39,066 nucleotides of DNA, taken from NCBI GenBank assembly GCA_021791145.1, contig JAJYXE010000044.1, forward strand, positions 1 to 39,066, given 5' to 3'. This document shows positions 22,874 to 30,702 of the stretch, in pieces (position 1 is the first letter of the stretch; every line of letters starts with the position of its first letter). The position numbers were made by a program, and so were the translations under genes. This DNA comes from Actinomycetes bacterium (GTDB taxonomy: Bacteria; Actinomycetota; Acidimicrobiia; Acidimicrobiales; RAAP-2). The notes under the pieces are model-generated. The model was not told where the DNA came from and did no database searches. It saw nothing but the letters and a program-made list of their open reading frames with translations.

Positions 22874-25800
22874 CCCTGGCTCTCCCAGAGCTTGTCGATG
22901 GTCGCCCTCGTCGCGACCGCCGAAGCCCCCAACCAGGTCGCGAGCGCGAGCGCGGTCGCGATCGCCGCGAGCGTCGCCACGAGCAGCTCGCCGGGAAGGG
23001 CGAAGCTGAGCGGCGGCCCCGCGCCCGGGTGGGCGAACTCCGGCACCGAGCGCATGCCGACCGCCGCCGCCGCGATCCCCGCGCCCGCGCCCACCACGGC
23101 ACCGACGGCGATCGCCAGGATCTGCTCGGTCCAGAAGAGCCGCCGGAGCGCCCGCCGGCCGAGCCCGAGGACGTGCATCACCGCCAGCTCCCCCTCCTTG
23201 CGCCGCGCGCCGGACACGACGGCGAAGCTCGCCGCGCCGAGCAGCAGCACGGCCGCCGCCGCGGCGGCGAGCAGGAAGAAGAAGTACGCGAGGCCGACAC
23301 CGCCCTTCTCGTCCTGCGCCGCGCGCGCGGACGCCGTCTGCCTGGAGAGGACGCTCAGCCCGCGAGCTTTCAGCGCCCTCAGGAGCGACGGCGGCGAGGA
23401 CGCCGACAGCCACACCTCGGTGGTGTCGGTCGTGAACGGCGTCGCGACGAGCCGCTCCGCCGCTTCGAGGTCGACCAAGGTGGCGTCCGCCCCGACCGAG
23501 GGGAGGGACGCCACCTCGGCGACGGTGTGACCCGGGATCGTCCCGCCGTCGAGCCCGACCAGGAGCGGGCCGCCGTGCCCGGATGCAGACGATGCCGTCA
23601 CCGGGGTGACCACCGTGGGCAGCACGGCGGGGGCGTCGTGGGGGGAGACGAGCACCGTGGCGTTCAGATAGCCGAGGCGCGCACGGACGAAGAGGCCGCC
23701 CGCGCCGGCGGCGGCACGAGCCCCCTGGCTGGCCGTCCAGGCACCACGGCTCGACAGCGCCGCGCGCAGCGGCGCCGGCGCCCCGTGGCGGACGACCGAC
23801 ATCGCGCGGATCGTGAGTGCAACCTTCGCCGTCGACGACGCGCGCGGCGCTGTCCAGCTGATCGCCAGGTCGGTGAGGTGGCACCCGCCGGGGCACGCGC
23901 CTGCCAGCGGCGCGCGGTACGTGTGGGTCCCGGGCAGGAGCGCCCCGAGTGTGAGCCGCGTCGAGTCCTGGTAGTCGGGGTCGTAGAGGTCGACCGCGAG
24001 CTGGGGGGGCGCACCGCTGAAGGTCTCGCTCGCGTCAGCGCTGATCGCGATCGCCCCCCCCGCCACCTCGACGGGGGGGGTGAGCCCGGAGGGGACGAGC
24101 CGCCGCGCGACATGAGACGCCCCGATCCCCATGGTGGGGGGCCAGGACATCACCGACGCCATGCTCCTCGTGTCGACCGCGAGCGTCGTCCCGCTGGCCG
24201 CGTGCTCGACGACGGCCGCCATCGCGTCGTGCCGACCGTGCTCGGCGCTCCGCACGGCGCCGAGGAATGTGACGCCGGGCGGCACCGACACGGTGAGCAC
24301 GCTCGGCGCGCCCACGTCGAAGGCGCTCCGCGCGTCGCGGTTGCGGGCGGCGATCGCCCATCCGCTGGTCGCGAACGCGGCCAACCCGACGCCCAGCGCG
24401 CCGAGCAGGACCACCGCGCTGAACTCGGACCGGCGTGCGACCCGTCGCGAGGCGTAGGACGCCGCAAGCCTGGGGGAGTAGGCCGTGCGCCGCTGAGAGG
24501 GGCGGAGCGCGAGCGGGAGGAGGCGCGCGCCGAGGACGCCCGCGCCCAGTGCGAGCAGCCCCGGCGCGAGGGCGGCCAGGGCATCCGCGGACGAACCCCT
24601 GCCGGTCGAGACGCCCGTCACCGCCAGCTCGAAGAAGGCGGCGGCCGCCAGGCCGATCGCGAGCACCTCGGCGGCGATCCGGGCGACGGAGTGCCGGGCG
24701 AGCGCGGAGGTGGACCCCAAAGGCGTGTCGGCGCCGGAGGTGAGCACGTGCCTCGTGCCGATCGCGGTCGCCACGAGGCCCGCGATCCCCGCAGCGAGGG
24801 CGGTACCGACCGCAGCCAAGGGGACCGGGGCGCCGAGCCGCCCGCCGAACACCGCGGGCGCCATGGCGCTCGCGCCGGCCCAGGCGCAGAGCACGCCCAC
24901 GGGGACCGCCGTGAGGACGATCACCACGGGCTCGGACATCGCGACCGCGAGCGTGCTGAGCGGCCGGTAGCCGCGCAGTGCGGCGAGCCGGACGTCAGGC
25001 TCTCGATCCGCCGCCGTCCGGCTCGCGACGAAGTAGAGGACCAACACGGCGAACAGTGCCAGCTCGAGGTCGACGACCGAGACGATCGTCCCGGCGGTGT
25101 GCTCGGTGGACGCGGCGCCCGCCAGCACCCCTGGAAGCTCGGTGCCGAGCCGCACCCCGTGGTGGAGGTCCGCCGCGCCGAGGCGGGAGAGGGTCTCGTC
25201 GGCGGCCGCGACCGCGCTCGTCGGGAACGCGGCGGCGCGCAGGGGGAACTGGTCGAGCGTCGTCACGCGCGCGCCGGCCCGCGGGAGCGAGGCGATGGTC
25301 CGCGCGCTCGCGAACACGTCGTCGAGGAGCGGGAGCGCGGGGTTCTTCCCTGCGCCGAAGCCGAAGAAGTTCTGCCCCCACCAGTACGGTGTCGCGGCGC
25401 TCCCCGCCGCGTAGAGGCCCCCCACGACGAAGGTGGCCCTGACGCCGGTCCCGATGTCGAGATCCGCCCGCGTGCCCACCTTCCAGCCGAGCAGGCGGGC
25501 GCTCCGGTCGCTCACCGCGATGGCGCCCAGTGAGGTCGGGCAGCGGCCCGCGACGAAGTGCAGGTGATGGCAGACCCCGGTCCTGGAGGCGAGCGTGCTG
25601 GCGTAGGGCTGACCGCGGGAGCTGGTCGTCAGCGCGGCGAGCCGGGTCTGGATGGGTGGGCCGTAGAAGCGGCCGATGCCCGAGCGCTCCAACGCGCGCG
25701 CCGCCGGTGCGAGGCCCGCGTCATGCCGGGCTGTCACGGGCAGGAGGGTGGCCCCGACGTTCGCCGGCTGTGCGGCGCGCAGCGTCTGGGTGAGCGTCGT

Positions 25801-25944
25801 CTCGTTTTCGAGCGCGAGGTAGATCGGCCCCAACGCGCCGATCCCGGTCCCGAGAAGAGCCACGACGAACATCGCGAGCGAGCTGCGCCACCGCCACCGG
25901 AGCCCCGAGAGGAGGAGCGAGAGCCTGACGTGGCGCCGCGTCAC
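22870..25944 (-). CDS. Large FtsX-type ABC permease
   Basis: The 1024-residue membrane protein has an N-terminal helix (about 20-42), a long extracytoplasmic part, a group of helices around 290-490 (LALFAVLVLYFVASRTAADR and further segments to LLALGAGVLGARLLPLAL), one near 510-540, a second extracytoplasmic part and three C-terminal helices (about 885-1010; VGLAYFFFLLAAAAAAVLLL, RRLFWTEQILAIAVGAVVG). This is two FtsX-like cores in one chain. Such permeases export peptides or lipids or act mechanically. It starts GTG at 25944, 73 nt after prfC, and needs two ATPases, which follow directly. Confidence 0.87.
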   Translation of the reverse strand: MTRRHVRLSLLLSGLRWRWRSSLAMFVVALLGTGIGALGPIYLALENETTLTQTLRAAQPANVGATLLPVTARHDAGLAPAARALERSGIGRFYGPPIQTRLAALTTSSRGQPYASTLASRTGVCHHLHFVAGRCPTSLGAIAVSDRSARLLGWKVGTRADLDIGTGVRATFVVGGLYAAGSAATPYWWGQNFFGFGAGKNPALPLLDDVFASARTIASLPRAGARVTTLDQFPLRAAAFPTSAVAAADETLSRLGAADLHHGVRLGTELPGVLAGAASTEHTAGTIVSVVDLELALFAVLVLYFVASRTAADREPDVRLAALRGYRPLSTLAVAMSEPVVIVLTAVPVGVLCAWAGASAMAPAVFGGRLGAPVPLAAVGTALAAGIAGLVATAIGTRHVLTSGADTPLGSTSALARHSVARIAAEVLAIGLAAAAFFELAVTGVSTGRGSSADALAALAPGLLALGAGVLGARLLPLALRPSQRRTAYSPRLAASYASRRVARRSEFSAVVLLGALGVGLAAFATSGWAIAARNRDARSAFDVGAPSVLTVSVPPGVTFLGAVRSAEHGRHDAMAAVVEHAASGTTLAVDTRSMASVMSWPPTMGIGASHVARRLVPSGLTPPVEVAGGAIAISADASETFSGAPPQLAVDLYDPDYQDSTRLTLGALLPGTHTYRAPLAGACPGGCHLTDLAISWTAPRASSTAKVALTIRAMSVVRHGAPAPLRAALSSRGAWTASQGARAAAGAGGLFVRARLGYLNATVLVSPHDAPAVLPTVVTPVTASSASGHGGPLLVGLDGGTIPGHTVAEVASLPSVGADATLVDLEAAERLVATPFTTDTTEVWLSASSPPSLLRALKARGLSVLSRQTASARAAQDEKGGVGLAYFFFLLAAAAAAVLLLGAASFAVVSGARRKEGELAVMHVLGLGRRALRRLFWTEQILAIAVGAVVGAGAGIAAAAVGMRSVPEFAHPGAGPPLSFALPGELLVATLAAIATALALATWLGASAVATRATIDKLWESQG

Positions 25945-26005
25945 GCTGCGGGAACCTACCCGAGGCCGGCGGCGGGGTCGCTGTCGGCCGGCACTCCTGC
26001 CCCGT

Positions 26006-26029
26006 TCAACACGCCGCTCAACACGCCGC
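26006..26029 (-). repeat. 12-bp tandem duplication spanning the prfC stop codon
   Basis: The 12-nt unit GCGGCGTGTTGA (minus strand) occurs twice in a row; the first copy supplies the last codons and stop of prfC, the second lies just beyond. It is another case of a short repeat at a gene end in this window. Confidence 0.75.
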
Positions 26030-27589
26030 CCCTACGTCCCGGACCGGCGCGAGGTACCACTCGGGATGCTCCTCCTCCAAGCGCTCGAGCTGGTAAGGGC
26101 TCTCGAAGAGCGCGAGCAGGCTTCCGTCGGCGCGCGCGAGGACCCTGTTGCCCGGTACACGGCGCAACAGCTCACAGGTCTCCCTGTCGGTGTGGCGGGC
26201 AGCCTTGAAGGGCGCAGGAGCGAGCAGCGCCTCCGCGCCGAACTCCTGTGCCAGGCGGTGGGCGAACACCTCGAATTGCATGGCGCCCACCGCCCCGAGC
26301 ACCGGGACCGGATCACCGCCGGGGTCACGGAGGACCTGGACGACGCCCTCGCGTTCGAGCTGGGTGAGGCCCCGGCGGAACTGCTTGTGCCGGCGGGTGT
26401 CGCGGGGTCTCGCCGAGCAGAACAGCTCCGGCGCGAACGTCGCGATGGGCGGGAACGCCACCGGCAGGGTCTCGTAGAGGGTGTCGCCGATCTGCAGGTC
26501 GCTGGCGTTCACCAGCCCGACGACGTCGCCGGGATAGGCGACGTCGATCGTGGCGCGCTCGGCGCCGAACGCCGAGGCCGCGTACTTGGTGGCGAACGGC
26601 CTGCCGCTCGGGGCGTGCACCAGGCTCATGCCCCGGATGAACCGCCCCGAGCAGACCCGCACGAACGCCACGTGGTCTCGGTGTGCCGGATCCATGTTGG
26701 CCTGGATCTTGAACACCAACCCCGAGAACGGCGCGTCGAGCGGCCGAAGCGAGCCGTCCTCGCCGCGGCGCGCCATCGGCTGCGGGGCGAGGTCGACCAC
26801 CGCGTCGAGGAGGTGGCGGACCCCGAAGTTGGTGAGGGTCGAGCCGACGAACAGCGGGCTCGACTCCCCTGCGAGGAAGGACGCGACGTCGAGCGTGGCG
26901 CCGACCTCCTCGAGCAGGCGCACGTCCTCGAGCGCCTGATGCCACGCGTCGCCTTCCTCCGCCGCCCCCCGGTCGGGCTCGGCGCGCTCTTCGAGGGCGA
27001 CGGTCGCGCCGTGCGGGGTGCGCCGGTACCGGTGCAAGCTCTTGTCGCGGCGGTCGATCACCCCGCGGAAGTCGCCGGCGATCCCCACCGGCCAGGTCAC
27101 CGGCGTCGGGCGAAGGCCGATCTGGCTCTCGATCTCGTCGAGCAGCGCCAGTGGGTCACGGCCGGGCCGGTCGTACTTGTTGAGGAAGGTCAGCACGGGG
27201 AGCGCACGCGCACGGCACACCTCGAAGAGCTTGCGCGTGCGCTCCTCGACGCCCTTGGCGACGTCGAGGACCATGATGGCGGCGTCGGCCGCAGCGAGCA
27301 CCCGGTAGGTGTCCTCCGAGAAGTCCCTGTGGCCGGGCGTGTCGAGGAGGTTCACGACGTGATCGCGATAGGTGAACTGCAACACCGTCGAGCTGATCGA
27401 GATGCCTCGCTTCTGCTCGAGCTCCATCCAGTCCGAGGTGGCACGCCGCCGCCCGGCACGGGCCTTGACGGCGCCGGCTTCTGCGACCGCGCCGGCGTAG
27501 AGAAGGAGCTTCTCGGTGAGGGTCGTCTTGCCCGCGTCGGGGTGGCTGATGATGGCGAACGTCCTGCGCCGGGCCGCCTCGGCGAGCAC
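26018..27589 (-). CDS. prfC: Peptide chain release factor 3
   Basis: The 523-residue GTPase removes class I release factors from terminated ribosomes. The G domain begins RRRTFAIISHPDAGKTTLTEK (P-loop), with RGISISSTVL (switch I), LLDTPGHRDFSEDTYR (switch II), FLNKYDRPGRDPL (NKxD variant NKYD); domains II-III extend to the end (GAVGAMQFEVFAHRLAQEF). GTG at 27589 gives VLAEAARRRTF, the usual RF3 beginning and length. The frame stays open upstream, with a 30-bp repeat in frame, so a longer N-terminus starting at GTG codons near 27700 or 27757 is possible. The FtsX operon follows 73 nt downstream. Confidence 0.93.
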   Translation of the reverse strand: MLAEAARRRTFAIISHPDAGKTTLTEKLLLYAGAVAEAGAVKARAGRRRATSDWMELEQKRGISISSTVLQFTYRDHVVNLLDTPGHRDFSEDTYRVLAAADAAIMVLDVAKGVEERTRKLFEVCRARALPVLTFLNKYDRPGRDPLALLDEIESQIGLRPTPVTWPVGIAGDFRGVIDRRDKSLHRYRRTPHGATVALEERAEPDRGAAEEGDAWHQALEDVRLLEEVGATLDVASFLAGESSPLFVGSTLTNFGVRHLLDAVVDLAPQPMARRGEDGSLRPLDAPFSGLVFKIQANMDPAHRDHVAFVRVCSGRFIRGMSLVHAPSGRPFATKYAASAFGAERATIDVAYPGDVVGLVNASDLQIGDTLYETLPVAFPPIATFAPELFCSARPRDTRRHKQFRRGLTQLEREGVVQVLRDPGGDPVPVLGAVGAMQFEVFAHRLAQEFGAEALLAPAPFKAARHTDRETCELLRRVPGNRVLARADGSLLALFESPYQLERLEEEHPEWYLAPVRDVGAAC

Positions 27590-27604
27590 GGTGGTGCCGG
27601 GCGC

Positions 27605-27657
27605 GACGCCGGTGCGAGCCGTCGTGCCTGGCCGGACGCCGGTGCGAGCCGTCGTGC
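27605..27657 (-). repeat. 30-bp direct repeat directly upstream of the RF3 GTP-binding domain
   Basis: A 23-nt identical core occurs at 27605 and 27635, giving a 30-nt period. In the prfC frame it encodes two copies of the ten-residue pattern ARTGVxPGTT, so it would form an N-terminal extension if translation starts upstream of 27589. Confidence 0.75.
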
Positions 27658-27888
27658 GTCCCGGTCCCTCTGTTCGATCAGGATCGCGTCCTGGCACCCG
27701 TCCGCTCCGTCTGCTCCGCGCTCCGCTCGTTCCGCCCGTTCCCAGCGAGTGGCGCACCTGGTCAGAGGCCCTGCGACACCCCGCGGCGGGCGCGCCGAGC
27801 CAACGGAACGCCTTCCAGTGGTCGGCGCACAACCCTAACGTGACGAGAGCCGGCCGCGACCTGCACCAAGGCCGGCCCCCCGCCTGGA

Positions 27889-27904
27889 ATACCCTTAGGG
27901 GTAT
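27889..27904 (+). promoter_or_regulatory. CsoR/CstR-type operator before thioredoxin gene
   Basis: ATACCCTTAGGGGTAT is an inverted repeat with 6-bp arms ATACCC/GGGTAT and a 4-bp centre, the pattern bound by CsoR, RcnR and CstR repressors. It lies 76 bp upstream of the thioredoxin start. The same arms recur at 29907-29922 before the repressor gene itself. Confidence 0.75.
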
Positions 27905-27980
27905 CGTTGTTGGATAAGCGACAAGCTGCAAAGCCGCGAGCGCAAGTGCCGCGGGTGCACGGTGCAAGACGGGAGGACCT

Positions 27981-28352
27981 GTGGCAACGGTCGCATTGAA
28001 CAAGGACAACTTCGACGAGACGGTGGGCTCCAACGGGACCGTGCTCGTCGACTTCTGGGCCAGCTGGTGCGGTCCGTGCCGGATGTTCGCGCCGATCTTC
28101 GAAGCTGCGTCGGTCGCCCATCCCGACCTCGTGTTCGGGAAGGTCGACACCGAGGACCAGCAGGAGCTGGCAGCCCGCTTCGGGATCATGTCGATCCCGA
28201 CCCTCATGGCGTTCCGGGACAACGTACTGCTCTACGCTCAGCCCGGAGCGCTCCCCGGTGCCGCGCTCGAGGAGCTGATCACCAAGGTGCAGGAGCTCGA
28301 CATGGACGACGTCCGCCGGCAGATCGACGAGATGGCCCGGGCCAAGTCCTGA
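27981..28352 (+). CDS. trx: Thioredoxin
   Basis: The 123-residue protein has the thioredoxin fold with VLVDFWASWCGPCRMFAP; the redox pair is C30 and C33 (CGPC). The cis-Pro segment GIMSIPTLMAFRDN is present. A short helical tail (DMDDVRRQIDEMARAKS) extends beyond the usual fold. GTG at 27981 follows GGGAGG. Placed behind a CsoR/CstR-type operator and before DUF302 and LmbE-type genes, it likely reduces disulfides or persulfides made under the stress sensed by the repressor. Confidence 0.95.
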   Translation: MATVALNKDNFDETVGSNGTVLVDFWASWCGPCRMFAPIFEAASVAHPDLVFGKVDTEDQQELAARFGIMSIPTLMAFRDNVLLYAQPGALPGAALEELITKVQELDMDDVRRQIDEMARAKS

Positions 28353-28410
28353 GACGTCCCAGGAAGCCCGTTGAGGGGCCGATCAGACAGAGACGTGGAG
28401 GCAAGGCTTG

Positions 28411-28809
28411 ATGCAAGCAATCGAGAAGACGCTCGACCAGCCGCTCGACGAGGCTGAGCGCGCGGTGCGCGCGGCGCTTGCGGAGGAAGGTTTCGGGATC
28501 CTCACCGAGATCGACGTCGCCGCGACCCTGGAAGCGAAGCTCGGTGTACAGCGCCCTCCCCTCAAGATCCTGGGCGCCTGCAACCCAGAGCTCGCGCACC
28601 GGGCTCTCAGCGCCGATCCCGGCTTGGCGCTGCTCTTGCCGTGCAACGTGGTGCTCGAGGAAGCCGGCGAGGGCCGCACGCGGGTGGCGATCGTGGACCC
28701 GAGGACCCTGCTCGCCGAGAGCGGGAGCGACGCACGCGGTGAGCTGGAGGCCCTCGGCGCCCAGGCCGCCTCTTCCATCGAGCGGGCGGTGGGCCGGCTG
28801 TCGGGGTGA
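28411..28809 (+). CDS. DUF302 family protein
   Basis: The 132-residue protein is a DUF302 domain (ALAEEGFGILTEIDVAATLEAKLG and PPLKILGACNPELAHRAL, followed by GLALLLPCNVVLEEA). The Cys in GACNP and LPCNV are conserved in many family members and suggest metal, sulfur or redox chemistry, though the function is unknown. ATG at 28411 has GGAGG upstream. It lies 58 nt after thioredoxin and 1 nt before the LmbE-type gene, so it is in one operon. Confidence 0.88.
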   Translation: MQAIEKTLDQPLDEAERAVRAALAEEGFGILTEIDVAATLEAKLGVQRPPLKILGACNPELAHRALSADPGLALLLPCNVVLEEAGEGRTRVAIVDPRTLLAESGSDARGELEALGAQAASSIERAVGRLSG

Positions 28810-28810
28810 G

Positions 28811-29602
28811 GTGAGCACAACCCGCAGCCGCGCGCTGCCGCACGCGACGTCGGTGCTCGCCGTCTGTGCGCATCCCGACGACGAGAGCTTCGGTCTCGGA
28901 GCCGTCCTCCACCGCTTCGCCGCGCAGGGGGCAGCGCTCGCCGTGCTCTGCTTCACGAGGGGAGAGGCGTCCACGCTGGGGGTGACGCACGCGCGATTGG
29001 GGGAGGTTCGGCATGCCGAGCTCACCGACGCGGCAAGGATGCTCGGCGTCGGACAGGTCGAGCTCCTCGACCACCCGGACGGCTCCTTGGCGTCCGAGCC
29101 ACTCGACCGCCTTGCCGAAGAGGTGAAGCTCTGCGCCCGGAAGGTCGAAGCCGACCTGGTCCTCGTCTTCGACGAGGGGGGCGTGACCGGTCACCCCGAT
29201 CACTGCCGTGCGACCGAGGCTGCCGTCGCCGGCGTGCCCGCACTCCCGGTCCTGGCCTGGGCCGTTCCACGCCGGGTCGCCGACATGCTCAACGCCCAGT
29301 TCCACACCGCGTTCATCGGTCGGTCCACAGAGGAGATCGACGTCGTCGTGCCGGTGGACCGAGGCGCACAGTCCCGGGCGATCGCCTGCCACGCGAGCCA
29401 GTGTGTGGACAACCCGGTGCTCGAGCGAAGGCTCGCGCTGCTGGGCGACGCCGAGTACCTGCGCTGGCTCCGCACTCCAACTGCCGCGAAATCGGGGGGA
29501 CCCGATCCCGCCCCGCCCCGGGGGCCCGATCCCGCCCCGCCCCGGGGGCCCGATCCCGCCCCGCTGGGACCCGATCCCGCCCCGCTCACGCCAACCGCAT
29601 GA
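28811..29602 (+). CDS. PIG-L/LmbE-family deacetylase
   Basis: The 263-residue protein has the zinc-binding signature AHPDDE (residues 20-25) and the second metal site GHPDH (about 125). The family hydrolyses N-acetyl groups of GlcNAc derivatives; actinobacterial members MshB and Mca act on mycothiol precursors and conjugates. The central FTRGEASTLG segment fits this group. The C-terminal 35 residues are a GPDPAPPR repeat. GTG at 28811 follows the DUF302 stop by 1 nt. In this setting, thiol-related detoxification is plausible but not shown. It overlaps the convergent repressor gene by 17 nt. Confidence 0.85.
   Translation: MSTTRSRALPHATSVLAVCAHPDDESFGLGAVLHRFAAQGAALAVLCFTRGEASTLGVTHARLGEVRHAELTDAARMLGVGQVELLDHPDGSLASEPLDRLAEEVKLCARKVEADLVLVFDEGGVTGHPDHCRATEAAVAGVPALPVLAWAVPRRVADMLNAQFHTAFIGRSTEEIDVVVPVDRGAQSRAIACHASQCVDNPVLERRLALLGDAEYLRWLRTPTAAKSGGPDPAPPRGPDPAPPRGPDPAPLGPDPAPLTPTA
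29495..29589 (+). repeat. 21-24-bp tandem repeat at the 3' end of the LmbE-type gene
   Basis: Four consecutive units encode GPDPAPPR, GPDPAPPR, GPDPAPL and GPDPAPL at the protein C-terminus. The repeat reaches the stop codon of the facing repressor gene at 29586. Its proline-rich product is probably disordered. Confidence 0.85.
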
Positions 29603-29855
29603 ACATGCGCTGCACCTCTTCGAGGGCATAGCCCTCCTCGGCGGCCTCCACGGGGTGAGCAACGCAGTAGGTGAGGCCAGCCGCGAGGATCTTGAACCCG
29701 ACTTGCTCGAGGGCTTTGGTGGCCGCCGAGAGCTGCATCACGATGTCCCGGCACTCGCACCCCTCGGCGAGCATGCGGTCCACTGCGTCCAACTGCCCTG
29801 CCGCCCGGTGCAGGCGGCGCCGCACGTCTTTCACCACCTCGTCGGGCAGTTCCAC
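29586..29855 (-). CDS. CsoR/CstR-family (DUF156) transcriptional repressor
   Basis: The 89-residue helical protein contains the DUF156 core RRRLHRAAGQLDAVDRML, CRDIVMQLSAATKAL and GLTYCV. The two Cys that bind copper in CsoR or react with persulfides in CstR are conserved (C35 and C64, 29 apart), plus an extra C33. The copper-ligand His expected 25 residues after C35 is Gly60. This pattern favours a CstR-like sulfur sensor over a copper sensor. GTG at 29855 follows GAGGAGG. A palindrome at 29907-29922 lies before it, consistent with autorepression, and an equal one precedes the thioredoxin operon. Confidence 0.9.
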   Translation of the reverse strand: MELPDEVVKDVRRRLHRAAGQLDAVDRMLAEGCECRDIVMQLSAATKALEQVGFKILAAGLTYCVAHPVEAAEEGYALEEVQRMFMRLA

Positions 29856-29906
29856 CTCAACCTCCTCGGTCGGCGACCGTCGAGGATCGAGCGGCCTGTA
29901 TCCATG

Positions 29907-29922
29907 ATACCCTGCCGGGTAT
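29907..29922 (+). promoter_or_regulatory. CsoR/CstR-type operator between repressor and CxxC protein genes
   Basis: ATACCCTGCCGGGTAT has the same arms and spacing as the site at 27889. It lies 52 bp upstream of the repressor start and its last two bases are the first two of the divergent CxxC-protein ATG, so binding there would block that gene's start. Confidence 0.75.
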
Positions 29923-30103
29923 GTGCCGAGCTGTGACGTGCCGGAAGTGTGGACAGCCCTCGTGGCGGGGCTGCGGAGCCCACGTGGAGCAGGTGCTCGC
30001 CCACGTGCCCAAATCGCAACGCTGCCAGTGCAAGGAGGCGGCGGCCGCGTCGACGCGCGTGGGTTGGATGCGGCGGATCGTCGGCGGGCGCGGCGACCGC
30101 TAG
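29921..30103 (+). CDS. Small Cys-rich (zinc-ribbon-like) protein
   Basis: The 60-residue product begins MCRAVTCRKCGQPSWRGCG and continues HVEQVLAHVPKSQRCQC. It has seven Cys in CxxC-like pairs and resembles a small uncharacterised family seen widely in actinobacteria. Zinc binding is likely. There is no ribosome-binding site because the ATG overlaps the operator, so the message may be leaderless. Sharing the palindrome with the repressor suggests control by it. The last 20 residues are Arg/Gly-rich. Confidence 0.75.
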   Translation: MCRAVTCRKCGQPSWRGCGAHVEQVLAHVPKSQRCQCKEAAAASTRVGWMRRIVGGRGDR

Positions 30104-30181
30104 CCCGGCGATCAGCTTGTCGAGGGCGTGCTTCTACACTGGCCGTTCGCAAGAGCGGACGCCCCTGGAAGGAGAAACGAC

Positions 30182-30685
30182 GTGCAAGAGACCAGCGGTG
30201 CGGCGTCCGTCTCCCGCAATGGGGAGCCGACGATCGAGGAGCTCACTGACGCGCTGGCGCATCACGTGGCAGCCAACGGCGCCGTTCGGCCGGGTGTCGC
30301 CCGCGAGCTCGAGGCCGAGAAGGGATGGCACGGGCGACTGATCGACGTGTTGGACGTGCTCACCGAGGACACAACTCGCATGGGCTACCTCGCCGGCGGA
30401 CACAAGCCCGGAGAGGTCATGACATGGCTTCCGCTGTGGGCCGATTCTCCGTTCTCGATCGAAGAGATCCGCACGATCGTGACGAGCGCAGGCTGGGACC
30501 CCGAGCCCTTCGGCGTGGTGGTGCGCAACGGGCTCTTGAACCGCCTCGTCTATCTGCCTGACGGTTCCCTGCGCCGGGTTCGCGGCGAGCTGGCGGGTGC
30601 GTGGCTGAGCGACCAGTACGCGCTTGCGACCGACGACGAGATCTTGGCCGCGGTCCATCGCCTCATCGGCGCAGACGCAGCCTGA
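30182..30685 (+). CDS. Hypothetical protein
   Basis: I do not recognise this 167-residue protein. GTG at 30182 follows GGAAGGAGAAA, a strong ribosome-binding site. It has helical segments (TIEELTDALAHHVAANG, VARELEAEKGWHGRLIDVLDVL), a central MTWLPLWADSPFSIEEIRTIV and a C-terminal SDQYALATDDEILAAVHRLI. There is no signal peptide, membrane helix or Cys pair. It stands 78 nt after the CxxC protein gene, possibly in the same transcript, and is convergent with the HPF gene. Confidence 0.8.
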   Translation: MQETSGAASVSRNGEPTIEELTDALAHHVAANGAVRPGVARELEAEKGWHGRLIDVLDVLTEDTTRMGYLAGGHKPGEVMTWLPLWADSPFSIEEIRTIVTSAGWDPEPFGVVVRNGLLNRLVYLPDGSLRRVRGELAGAWLSDQYALATDDEILAAVHRLIGADAA

Positions 30686-30702
30686 AGAGGTGGCGGGCGC
30701 AA

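Larger units (their letters stand above)
27590..27980. other. Divergent region between prfC and thioredoxin gene
   Basis: This 391-nt gap holds an in-frame 30-bp direct repeat that could extend the prfC product and, at 27889-27904, the CsoR-type operator before the thioredoxin gene. I see no further gene. The segment 27660-27760 contains several GGAG-like sequences and GTG codons in the prfC frame that could serve as starts. Confidence 0.6.

Noticed and set aside
28376..28389. Half DosR-like box before the DUF302 gene
   Set aside because: Only the left half GGGCCGAT matches; the right half is lost and the gene lies inside an operon.
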